DNA from: Meconema thalassinum
Taxonomy: Eukaryota; Arthropoda; Insecta; Orthoptera; Tettigoniidae
Direction of reading: 5' to 3'
Assembly: GCA_946902985.2 (NCBI GenBank)
Contig: OX336392.1
Coordinates: forward strand, 20,124,716 to 20,188,715
Length of the DNA stretch: 64,000 bases
Each line of letters starts with the position of its first letter. Position 1 is the first letter of the stretch. Shown in pieces: positions 53,693 to 63,868 of the stretch. The translations under genes and the position numbers were made by a program. The notes beneath the pieces were generated by a model, which searched no databases, was not told the origin of the DNA, and saw only the letters and a program-made list of their open reading frames with translations.

Positions 53693-54260
53693 TTCGCATA
53701 AGACACCAAGCTGACTCATCAGCGGGCTCTAGGTTTGCCCGCCCAGACCCCCACAGGAGTAGCGAACTGCGCGCTACCTCCCGTTTCATGAAGCGCACCT
53801 GCGCCTCTTTACTGCGAGAACTAAAAGCTCAAGCGGTCTCGACCTCCCTATGAAGGCTTCCAGAAAGATGGTATATTGGCTTTCACGGCCGGTGAATTAA
53901 AACTCTGCAATTTTTCTAGGTTTGTGCCGTGTCTTGTGTGGGGTTTCGCCTAGGACACCAAGCTGGCTCATCGGCGAGCTCTTGGCGTCCCCGCCCGGAC
54001 CTCCACAGGAGAAGCGAACTGCGCGCTACCTCCCTATTTATGGAGCGCACCTATGAAGCCTTTATAGGGAGGTTATGGCTGCTTGAGCTTTTACTTCTCG
54101 CAATAAAGAGGCGCAGGTGCGCTCCATAAAAAGGGAGGTAGCGCTGCTCCTGTGGGGGTCTGGGCAGGGACACCAAGAGTCCACTGATGAGCCAGCTTAG
54201 TGTCCTAGGCGAAACCCCACACAAGACACGGCACAAACCTAGAAGAATTGCTGAGTTTAA
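53693..54260. mobile_element. Fold-back repeat P, copy 2
   Basis: Alternating inverted modules: ACACCAAGCTGACTCATC (53703), AGATGGTATATTGGCTTTCA (53866), ACACCAAGCTGGCTCATCGG (53955), GAGGCGCAGGTGCGCTCCAT (54109) and, inverted, GATGAGCCAGCTTAGTGTCC (54187). The AAGCGAACTGCGCGCTACCT block at 53760-53780 recurs at 54015. Several hairpins of 50-100 bp can form. Shared with 36192-36640. Confidence 0.8.
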
Positions 54261-54329
54261 ATTGTACACCAATGTTTATGTTTTAATTATTCTCGTGATT
54301 TCGCGAGTCGTGAATTTTTACTGTCTTTA

Positions 54330-54386
54330 TTTCATTATCAACATCATTATCATTATCATCATTATCATTATCATCATTATCATTTC
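54330..54386. repeat. ATC/ATT microsatellite
   Basis: Mixed (CATTATCATTAT)n tract. Confidence 0.9.
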
Positions 54387-54944
54387 CCAGTAATTGGTAT
54401 TGTAATCGTGTTGATAGACGGAGAAGGTACACAGTAACTCCAGAGGGCAGATGATCGCACTGTATCTAGCTACCAAGTGAATGTCGACTGATTCTGAATG
54501 CCAGTAATGTTGATGGAGTGTGTTAGTTCATTACTGCATTATAACTTATGAGTGAGACAGAACCAACAAGCCGTGTCTGCTATTAGTACAGCGATTGTGC
54601 TACAAGAGTTACACACCCACATCTCATTAAAGTCCCTCGCCACTGAAACGATGTTACAGGAATTTATAAGACAAGGTTCATGAACTAGTGATGCACGAAC
54701 TCTTCGACGTTTTATGCGAATCATGAATACCTCAACGTAAATGGACGTTGTCGACTTGCCTTCTTGTGTTATAAATATTGATAATTTGTTTAAACAATTA
54801 AGCATTTAAAAGGAATAACAACCTTGAGGACAGCGCTCACAGGTAACCAATCGATATAAATGAACATTCAAAAGAAGGAGCATTACCCGCAATAGTGTCG
54901 AAATACACTCTCATTTTACAAATATCGACAGATCGTTGGATAAG
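54387..54944. other. Unassigned sequence
   Basis: Nothing recognised. Confidence 0.35.
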
Positions 54945-55985
54945 TGCACTTATACAATTAATAGACTTAACAACCTCGACGACATAAATTTCCGTAGGCC
55001 CTTTTTGCAGCACTCACATGAAACCGTACATAATGCAGTTTGTAGGCTAGACAGTGTTATTCTGTGTTCAACAAGTATTCCGTGTTTCATATATCCTACT
55101 TATGTTAATTGCCCCATGATAACACAAAATTTCAGTTTGATTGGTGTAATAGATTCGTAAATATTGATAACCATCTAAATATTTCGGATGGTCGCCATGT
55201 TGGACTTTTATACATGTAGGTGTTATTGTTATGTACTATTACATGAAGATTATTGTGCAGGTGTATAATTCAAACTTCAATCGCATGATTAGAACACACG
55301 AAATAAAATGAGATTTAAAAATTTCGCACAGCGACCATCTTGTGGTTATGAAAACCATTGAAAGGAATTAGATGCCAGTGGATTAAAATTTGTATACGTT
55401 TCACTGCGCTTGGATGGTTAAAACGCGAGAAACGTCTATTTAATTTATTGAATGTCACGTCGCCGCCATGTTGGATTTGTGCTCACCAGGTTATTGAAAG
55501 TCCCATAGGTGAACTTATGCTAATAACCTTCATCAACATACATAATTTCAGTATGATTGCTGTCATAGATTAGTAGATATTGAGACTATGTAAGCAATTG
55601 GAACTAAATTAGATGTCAGTACATTACAATGTGTATAAATATTTGCTGTACCAAGTTTTACAGCGTTCCGGATTGTTAAATCGCGAGAAAAGTCTATTAA
55701 GGCCGCCATGTTCGTTTTGAAAGGTTTTTGAAAGTTACATAGGGTGATATCAGTAATAGTTTTGGAGATATAGAATTGCGATGAAATATTTCGTACAGCC
55801 GCCATGTTGGACTGGTAAGACGTAATAACATTTCAAGGGCACGGTCGGGGTCGGCCAATATGGTGCTATGACCTTACAGAAGTTCATTGAAGTCGCTTTT
55901 GCCGTTTAGATTTTATTAGGGAGGGACACACACGGACAAAAGGTGATCTCATAAGCCTATTTTTATTTCAAAAATGAAAATAGGT
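54945..55985. mobile_element. Element with diverged repeats and N-like terminal hairpin
   Basis: Blocks such as ATAATTTCAGTATGATTG and CGCCATGTTGGACT recur at ~200-350 bp spacing (55188, 55463, 55703, 55797). The right end GATCTCATAAGCCTATTTTT then CAAAAATGAAAATAGGTT mirrors the terminal hairpin of repeat N. Non-coding; the left limit is uncertain. Confidence 0.6.
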
Positions 55986-56425
55986 TAAAATTACGATTGT
56001 GAAAAAATTAAGAATTACATTATTGAAAGGATTGTTCAAGACGATGCAAAGACTTATTACTTATGTTATTCCATTGTAAGCGAAGGTAATTCAGTGTAAA
56101 CAGCATTACTTAGAAGAATTGCTCTGCTATTTAAGTCCCCCTGACCTTCTGCCACATAAATTAGTGCTTATGAAACCTTAATACTAACGTAGACCTTATC
56201 CAAAGAGCAAGAATGATTTCACTGTTACAGCAAATTATTTCACCTATTCGTTAAAGAGTGGTTTATCCACATAAGAGATTCCTCGTACAGTTCCCGTAGT
56301 TGTCTCTTTATTAACAATAGTCGCATTTTAAATGCTTATTGTTGTTTGATTTAGGTGCTTAGATATCGTAATCATCAGCCCAGTGTTCATGGGCGTGTGG
56401 GTAGGTGAAATAGGACAATTATTGG
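55986..56425. other. Unassigned sequence
   Basis: Nothing recognised. Confidence 0.35.
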
Positions 56426-56771
56426 CCAGGGGCTAATGCGCAAGATGGCCACCGTTAGTTCGTCTTAAGTGAGTTGGTGTTAACCGACACCATGTCTCAA
56501 CCACCGCTAGTGTGGTGATGAAAATCGCTTAACACATACTCCCTTGACACGAAATATTCACTTAACACGAACTCCCTTAACCCAAAAAATTCGTTTAACA
56601 CGAACTACCATAACAAGAACAATTCGCGTAACACGAACTACCATAATAAGAACAATTCGTTTATCACGAACTACCATAACAAGAACAATTCGCGTAACAC
56701 GAACTCCCTTAATACGAATAATTCGCTTAACTAACGAACTATCGGTGGCCATCATGCGCATTCGCCCCTGG
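56426..56771. repeat. 33 bp minisatellite between 37 bp inverted arms
   Basis: Arms 56426-56462 and 56735-56771 pair at 34 of 37 positions (CCAGGGGCTAATGCGC and GATGGCCACCG). Between them, from about 56531, the unit AACACGAACTACCATAACAA with AATTCGCGT repeats every 33 bp (anchors 56564, 56597, 56630, 56663, 56696). Since 33 is divisible by three the array stays open in several frames, which explains the 92- and 123-codon frames here. Confidence 0.92.
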
Positions 56772-57061
56772 CACAGAATTCTCTCATTGCATCTACTTGT
56801 GTGTGTATTATATTTCCTGTAACCTATGTTATTGTGGTGTTTGCAGTAGTTGGTGAATTTGTAATTGAAGGAGACGATCGGTGCCTGAAGTAAATTTAAC
56901 CCCCAAAAGGCTAGATGTATCCCATTCAAATGCTAATAATAATTTCTCGACAAAAAATGGAATTGAACTTTTCTTCTAATGACTTGACCATAACTAAGAG
57001 AGTTGATTAGGCTGAAACCTAGGGTATATTCTTTGTGAATAAATGTCATTGGTTATCCATC
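56772..57061. other. Unassigned sequence
   Basis: Nothing recognised. Confidence 0.35.
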
Positions 57062-57066
57062 CAACG

Positions 57067-59202
57067 CACAGTGGTCCGGATCCGTAAAAAAGCGGACAAA
57101 AATAGATTTTTCAACTTTACATTAGAAAGGCCAAACCAACTCCCAAGTGAAGTATGTTAATCAGTGTACATTAATTTCCCTTTTTCTTTGGAAATTGCTT
57201 CTGTGTTTCTCAGATATAATACTACAAAAGTGATACAACTCTTCGTTTCTGAATTCCGCGCTCCATTAAGTAAACTTTGAAATATCATTCTAACTTCAAA
57301 ACGAAACTCGGGGTCTATAATACTGTATCTGTATGTAGTTTGTGATCTGATATATTCGATTATAGCATGCTTTTCGATTTCAGATCACTTATAAGGACTG
57401 TTATACTTATTTTTATAGTGCTTTATTTTCTTCAAGAAAAATAAATGTTTCTTGACCTACAAAAAAATGTATACATATGTATACCATGAAACTTATGCAA
57501 GTTTTAAAATGAAGACTGGAGAATATATCCTGAAAGGTTTCATCGCCAGAACCCGCCAGATGCGTGATTGAGAAGGGAGAGAACATTACTGCGCGCTCTG
57601 AGGATAAACACTCGCGCGAGATAAGGGCCTGTTGAGACATTTGTTTATGCTACGCAAGGGATATCTCGAGGCCAGGAAACCAAAATAATCTTCAATCACG
57701 AGAAGTAATTGATTAGTAGTAGTTGTGTGTGTTGTGATGAGTGAAAAATGAATTTTCGTTGTTAGTCGCAGTGAACTTATTAACAAGATTCGAGAGAACA
57801 AAAATCAGTCTCGCGCGCGTCAAGGAAAGTTTGTGGTAACATATCTCCTTAACAAATTCCAATTAAATGTTGACGACAGTGTAGAGAAAACATTGTATAA
57901 TAATATAAGAACCTTTTCTTTTTGCCGTATGTTGACCGGTGGAGAAAGTGTAACTTCTTAGAACATGTTTTTTTTAAAGAAATATTCAGACTGGTTGAAA
58001 ACAGAAATTGTGATATCAATTCCGAGCATTCCTGGCTCCGCATAATCAGTAGATCGAGGTCGTCCTCCAAAAGAATTTCAAGAGCTAACGGAGAGAAGCA
58101 AAATAAGGAAAATTAAAGACCTAAGGGCGAGTGCCAGTTCATCAGAGCTTGCCTATGCGACCGTTATGAATTTAAGGGCAGAGGGAGACGATTCATCAGC
58201 CAAGCTCAAAAGAAGCTACCACGACTACACCAACAAGGGGCAAACGAATGGTGAGAATTTTTCAGAAATGAAAAATCTACATAAGTGGCACAAAAGCTCG
58301 TCGACAATTTACAACTTGAGTTTGGAATTTCAGTTCCACACGCCCACTTTCGATTTTTTGAATGTCTCCTGCATATTTCGTACCGCCTGGGTTTTAAAAA
58401 GTGGAAAGTGAGCGTGAAAGATGGTAACCGAGACTTATTCGAAAGAAAGAAAAAATTGTGCAAGACTCATTCAGAACGAGAGTAGGTCTTCTAGTTGATA
58501 TTCCGAAGCCTGGATATGGAACAACCAGTGATGGCAACACTGCCCGAAGGTTTTTTGATCAACCTCAAGTAGCATCCGAAATAACAGGGGTAGACTGTGA
58601 GTTAATAACTCGTTTTGGAATAATTTTAAAAGCAATTTCCTCTGGTCATGAAATTAATAGTTCAGAGTTCAATTCCTACTGCTGCGAAACAGCAAGCTTA
58701 TATGTACGGCTATATCCGTAGTGTTACATGCCTCTAACACTCCATAAAATACTTATCCATGGATATTTCATTATAGAAGCAGCTATTTTGCCGATTGGAG
58801 AACTTTCAGAAGAGGTCTTAGAGTCTAGAAACCAAGACGTAAGAAAATATAGAGAAGACCATACCAGAAAATCCTCAAGAATTTCCAATAATTTTGACTT
58901 GTTCCATAGACTATTGCTAAGCTCTGATCCAGTAATCTCAAGCACGGAAAGTCTGCCGAAGAAGAAATGAAGACAGTTGCCTCAGGAGGTGGGTAATTTA
59001 TTGTCAATACCCGAGGACGAGACGGAGCAGGAAGGGGAAGAAGAAGTCGACTCATCCGGATCAGAGGATGAATAAGTAATTTTATGTACTAAGACAAATT
59101 TACCTAATAGTAACATCTAATTTTAAGTTTTATACAAAAGTATTTCATTTCATTTAGCGGAAAGTATTTTTGTCCGCTTTTTTTCAAATCCGGACCACTG
59201 TG
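57067..59202 (+). mobile_element. Transib transposon (RAG1-related), internally deleted
   Basis: 38 bp inverted ends (57067-57104 and 59165-59202) beginning CACAGTGGTCCGGAT. Perfect 5 bp flanks CAACG at 57062-57066 and 59203-59207, the Transib target-duplication length. Each end has heptamer CACAGTG, a 22 bp spacer ending AAAAAAGCGG, and ACAAAAATA, close to the V(D)J recombination signal layout. The interior holds a transposase remnant at 58041-59075. About 1 kb upstream of it is non-coding or unrecognised. Confidence 0.9.
58041..59075 (+). pseudogene. Transib transposase remnant (RAG1 catalytic-core relative)
   Basis: Transib transposases are DDE enzymes homologous to RAG1. N-terminal part (frame 2): GRPPKEFQELTERSKIRKI at 58058 and SSELAYATVMNLRAEGDD near 58140. 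Then, in frame 1, ISVPHAHFRFFECLLHISY near 58330 and GFKKWKVSVKD near 58395. In frame 3: FRTRVGLLVDIPKPGYG at 58470, DGNTARRFF at 58530, AILPIGELSEEVLESRNQD at 58780 and RKSSRISNNFDLFHRLLLSS near 58865. An acidic C-terminus ends with TAA at 59073. The SEEVLESRN segment lines up with the region around the third catalytic residue (Glu) of RAG1; DGNTARRFF corresponds to the RAG1 NGNFARKL region. The centre with the first two Asp residues appears deleted near 58225-58290. Two frameshifts plus stops at 58719-58721 and 58968-58970 make it non-functional. Confidence 0.85.
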
Positions 59203-59210
59203 CAACGCTT

Positions 59211-59604
59211 GCCACGGTGGGTGAGTGGTTATCGTATAGGACTACCAACCCCAGGCTTGCAGGTTCGCCCCTGGCCATGGTAAGTGACTCTTGAAAGGCG
59301 ACAAAAATCACGGCATGCATGTTATACGTTGTTGGCATGTTAAAGAATCCATTTGAATTCTGTAGACCGTGTTCATAATGGCAAAATTAATCTTGGGACT
59401 TTCCGCCAACACAAATTTCCTCATTTCTCCAATAGAAAGCGCTGTAGTGTCAAGGAGCTTAGATATCTAACCTCTTTGACTTTCATAGCGTTCCAAGGAA
59501 CAATAAAATTCGACATGCAAGCTGCCCTTTGGGCGTCAAATAACAAAGGTTGCACCTGGCATCGAAGGCCATACGATATTATTATTATTATTATTATTAT
59601 TATT
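59211..59604 (+). mobile_element. SINE-A, complete, beside the Transib end
   Basis: GCCACGGTGGGTGAGTGGTT head, B box GGTTCGCCCC, ending GGCCATACGATATT and (ATT)n to 59604. It begins a few bases after the Transib target duplication. Confidence 0.92.
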
Positions 59605-61651
59605 TCAGTAGTTTAGATCCCTCCTGCGGCGCTCACAAGTGATCGATCGTAAAAAAATGAGCTTTCACATGAAAGAGAATAGACATTACCAGTGACGCAT
59701 TACACTCTAATTTCATAAATATCTATAATTTCTTTAAAAAATGACTTTTAAAAACGGTACGAAGTGTGTGATTTGCAGTTACTGTTGCTGTAGGAAAATA
59801 CGTCCATAATTGATGTCCACATTACATTTTGGCCACTGTGACGCCCGTTTCATGTCATTTTAACATTCTGAGGTCTTTCCTTCATCATTTTGCATGGATT
59901 TCAGGAACAGTAAATCAAATGAATGTGTACTCAAATCGTATAATTTCATAAATTAGCAGTGACGAATTGCATTTTACTGTAATTTCATAAATATAACTTT
60001 TTGTAAGAAGTGTGCGATTTGCAAATACAGATGCTCTAACATGCTGCAATTATGAGTTGTCGTCTAAAACCTTAAAACTATTAAACGTTAATTATTTTAC
60101 AGGTTTTTCTTCTGCATTCGAATTTCATAAATATCGATCATTTCGAATAGTTTTCAGGAACAGTAAATCAATGGATTGAGTACCCTAATCGTATAACCGG
60201 TGAGTGTTACGTCGTCTAAAACATTAGAACTATTAAACATTAAGTTAATTCTTAAACACGTTATCTTCTATCATTTCCCATGGTTTTCAGAATCAGTCGG
60301 CTAAATAATTGGATTGGGTACTCAAATCGTATAACCGGCGAGTGTTACTGCTAAGCTTTCAATTAATGGACTCAGCACACACATGATTTAAGCTCATCCG
60401 TCTAAACAATGGATTTATTAAATTCCAGGTTTGTTAATATGCCGCGATACAGGTTTTTCTTCTGCAATCTAATTCCATAAATATCAATTTTTGTAAGAAT
60501 TGTGCTTTTTGCTATGTGGTTTTCAGAATCAGTAAATCAATGAATTGGGTACAGGTTTTTCTTCTGCATTCTAATTCCATAAATATCGATTTTTGTAAGA
60601 AGTGTGCTTTTTGCAAATACTGTTGCTGTATCATGCTACAATATGAGTTGTCGTCTAATACCTTAAAACTATCATCATCATCATATAGGCCTCATAAATT
60701 AGCAGTGACGAATTGCAATCTAATTTCATAAATAGGCCTATCCAATTTTGTAAGAAGTGTGCTATTGAACGTTAATTCCCTTACATTTTTTCTTCTATCA
60801 TTTCGCATGGATTTCAGAAACAGTAAAAACAATGGATTGAGTAGGCCCTACTCTAAATCATAAAACTGGCGAGTGTTACGGCGTCTAAAACTTTATAACT
60901 ATCAAACATTAATTCTATTACAGGTTTCTCTTCTATTTTCCATCATTTCCCATGGTTTTCAGAGTTAGTAAATCAATGGATTGGGTACTCAAATCGTATA
61001 ATTTCATAAATATCGAATAACCGGTGTTATGATGATCCAATTTTCAGTGATTGCCTTCTTAGGTTAGGGAACGTACTACTTGGAATTCTGACTGAAAGTT
61101 AATGTATCGAATAACCGGAGAGTGTTGCGGCTAAACTGTCAATCAATGGACTCAGCACACAAATAGCATTAACAGTGATGAATTGTATTCTAATTTCATA
61201 AATAACAAAGAAAGAAAACAGCCACGCTGATCGTTGCACTTAGGAACAAAGGAGTTTAGGGCAGAGCGCCTCACACAGGAACGGGAAAGCTGCCCTGCAG
61301 GCAGTGTATGAAGGAATTTAACACTGACAGTACGCGGGGCGTGAAGAAGTTTTCCTACGAGGGCTGTCCTAATAAGGGGGAAAGAGGCTCCTCAGCCAAC
61401 AAGATAAAGCAGGAAATCTTGACCAAGATGCTTTCATAAATATCGAATAACTGGTGAGTGTTATGATGATCCAATTTTCAGTGATTGCCTTCTTAAGTTA
61501 GGGAACGTAGAACTTAGAATTCTAACTGAAATGTAAATAGTGTTCTATGATCTTTTGGTTGAAATAAAAACATAACAACCTTTCTCCTAAGTCACTCATT
61601 ATTGGGGAAAGTATGACTATGAACATGCGAGATTTCTCGCACGGGGCCGCT
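59605..61651 (+). mobile_element. Helitron-like element with internal dispersed repeats
   Basis: The 3' end ATGCGAGATTTCTCGC (hairpin) followed by ACGGGGCCGCTAG before T (61652) is Helitron-like. The interior has many partial repeats: ATTTCATAAATATCGA, TTTGTAAGAAGTGTGC, AACCGGTGAGTGTTACG and CAGGTTTTTCTTCTGCATTC, each 3-8 times with irregular spacing. A segment at 61205-61430 (CACGCTGATCGTTGCACTTA to GACCAAGATGC) is foreign to the repeat pattern. The 5' boundary is uncertain. Confidence 0.6.
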
Positions 61652-62455
61652 AGTTATTATTATTCATCGAACAATGTGCCATTTATCTATGAATCCATCC
61701 ATTCTCATCCTTGTGGCGCTAGAAGATAGCACCAACATGGTTTTCAAAACACATAAAAACCCAAACTAGATTCTGTGTCTCCAGTTTAACCTGCACTGTG
61801 CTGTCTGCAATGATAAATCCTGACGTTTCACCCTTTTTATTATGCGGCGTCCTTTATGGGTGGTGTGGTTCGAGCTCACACCTGTGTACTGCTTGAGCTT
61901 GATGGGTGGCGTCGCTGGGGCGATAATTTATATGTGCCGTTTCGAGTCTGGTAGCACGCAGCATCACACACGTCACAGGTTACTCCAACTGACTTTCAGC
62001 GCGAACTTCCTAATATCAGACAACGTTCTAGCGCCTCAAGGATGAGCAAGGTGAGGAAAAATGCACCCTAGGGATGAGAAAACTCCCTAATGGTTGATGA
62101 TCCAGCAGATGGACAACGGCATAGGACCAGGACCAATAGGGTAGGTGAGACTCTATGAGCCGTGGTGAAGGCAACTCGCCCAGAAGAAGGTCACTTTGAT
62201 AACAAACCGGGTGGCTCAGCATCTTAGATGACAGCCCCATCACTGAGCTCGTGCTCGGAAGGCTGATTACCTACCAGTCTTAATTTACGAGATCAAAGAG
62301 GAAAATATCGGACTGATCAAATGGTTGCAATGTTGTATATTGATGTGCGTATTATATTTCTTTGCTTTCTGTCATGGGCCTAAATGGCTTGCTAGGTACA
62401 ATAAATGATGATTCGTTAATTCCCCACAAGGAGAGCGTTACAACACAATCTGTTA
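61652..62455. other. Unassigned sequence
   Basis: GC-richer part 62020-62270 reads like a decayed SINE or LINE UTR but matches nothing here. Confidence 0.35.
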
Positions 62456-62640
62456 TCATGTTTTATTCTGGCCATTTCTTCTTTTTCCCCCAAAAACTCT
62501 CATATACACACTTTGCTTCCTCTTTCTCTCTTCTGTCCACTCCTTTCCTGGTTGTCTCTCTTGGGGAGTTTGCTCAAATTTCAGTTGTCTTAAGTTTTTG
62601 ACGTGTAACATCTCTCCACTCGTTCGCTGGATATTTTTGA
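62456..62640 (-). pseudogene. LINE-alpha C-terminal tip
   Basis: The minus strand reads KNLRQLKFEQTPQERQ then KEWTEERKRKQSVYMRVF and GGKRRNGQ before a stop: the same basic C-terminal signature (W-S/T-E-E-R-K/R) as at 9840, 7620 and 18090. Only ~60 codons remain, without RT sequence. A weak but consistent match. Confidence 0.6.
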
Positions 62641-62699
62641 GGGAGTGATTTTGAAAAATGGGACGGAAGTAGATCGGACGAAAGTGTGTAAGACGCACT

Positions 62700-63057
62700 G
62701 CCAGCTGGATCGTATCCCTCCTGGAGAGTCATCAACACACAAAAATCTTTTTTATTTACACATTAATAATACATAACAATTCTAAGACTCATTTTTTCTT
62801 CACTGCCTACTTGATATTTCTACTCTCGCACTGCCTTCTTGATTGTTCTCGCACTGCCTTCTTGATACTCTCCTGCTAATCATATCAATATGACTCATTT
62901 TAACAGAATGCATATGAAATTACGTGTTGGTCTGTGAATCAAGAGGTCCGGGAACTGGGCAAGCCTTTCATGATCTACTGCTGTGCACATTGCATTTACT
63001 CGCAAGTTGGCCAATTTATAAGGAATATGAGCAGTGTCGCGTCTATTAATCTAGTTG
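62700..63057. other. Unassigned sequence
   Basis: CGCACTGCCTTCTTGAT is duplicated at 62828 and 62851; otherwise nothing recognised. Confidence 0.4.
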
Positions 63058-63060
63058 GAA

Positions 63061-63250
63061 GCCTGATGGCGCAGTGGCTTAGCTGCTCGACTTTCACCTC
63101 GACGGCCGGGTTTCGAATCCCGGTGACAGCGGGGTGAAATTTTCAGCTGAAAAATCACGTGGCGTCAGGAAGGGTATCCGGCCTAAAATTCCCGGACAAA
63201 ACCAAAATGAGCCAGGTTGGCTCCAACGACCCCAATTAACTGGGAAAAGC
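63061..63250 (+). mobile_element. SINE-H with GAAA tail
   Basis: Head GCCTGATGGCGCAGTGGCTT, strong B box GGGTTTCGAATCCCGG near 63110, body GTGGCGTCAGGAAGGG, CCAGGTTGGCTCCAACGACC, CCAATTAACTGGGAAAAGCC, then the GAAA repeat. Confidence 0.88.
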
Positions 63251-63349
63251 CGAAGAAAGAAAGAAAGAAAGAAATAAATAAAGAAAGCAAGAAACAAAGA
63301 AACAAGGAAAGAAGGAAAGATGGAAAGAAAGAAGGAAAGAAAGAAGGAT

Positions 63350-63380
<31 letters not shown>

Positions 63381-63498
63381 AGGGAAGAAAGAAGGAAAGA
63401 AAGAAAGAAAGATGGAAAGAAGGAAATAAAGAAGGAAGGAAAGCAAGAAAGAAAAAAAGAAAGAAAGAAAGAAAGAAAGAAAGAAGGAAAGAAAGAAG

Positions 63499-63529
<31 letters not shown>

Positions 63530-63576
63530 TGAAAGAAAGATGGAAAGAATGAAAGAAAGAAGGAATGAAAGAAGGA

Positions 63577-63608
<32 letters not shown>

Positions 63609-63646
63609 AAAAGATGGAAAGAAGGAAATAAAGAAGGAAGGAAGTA

Positions 63647-63678
<32 letters not shown>

Positions 63679-63836
63679 GAAAGATGGAAAGAAGGAAATA
63701 AAGAAGGAAGGAAGTAAAGAAAGAAAGAAAGAAAGAAAGAAAGAAGGAAAGAAAGATGGAAAGAAGGAAATAAAGAAGGAAGGAAGGAAAGAAAGGAAGA
63801 AAGAAAGAAGGAAAGAAGGATGGAAAGAAAGAAGGA

Positions 63837-63868
<32 letters not shown>

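Noticed and set aside
56544..56929. Threonine/arginine-rich and valine-rich repeat proteins on both strands
   Set aside because: The 33 bp minisatellite leaves several frames open on both strands; there is no flanking coding signal.
63183..63532. Lys/Glu/Arg-rich and Phe/Leu/Ser-rich proteins
   Set aside because: Simple translation of the GAAA microsatellite.
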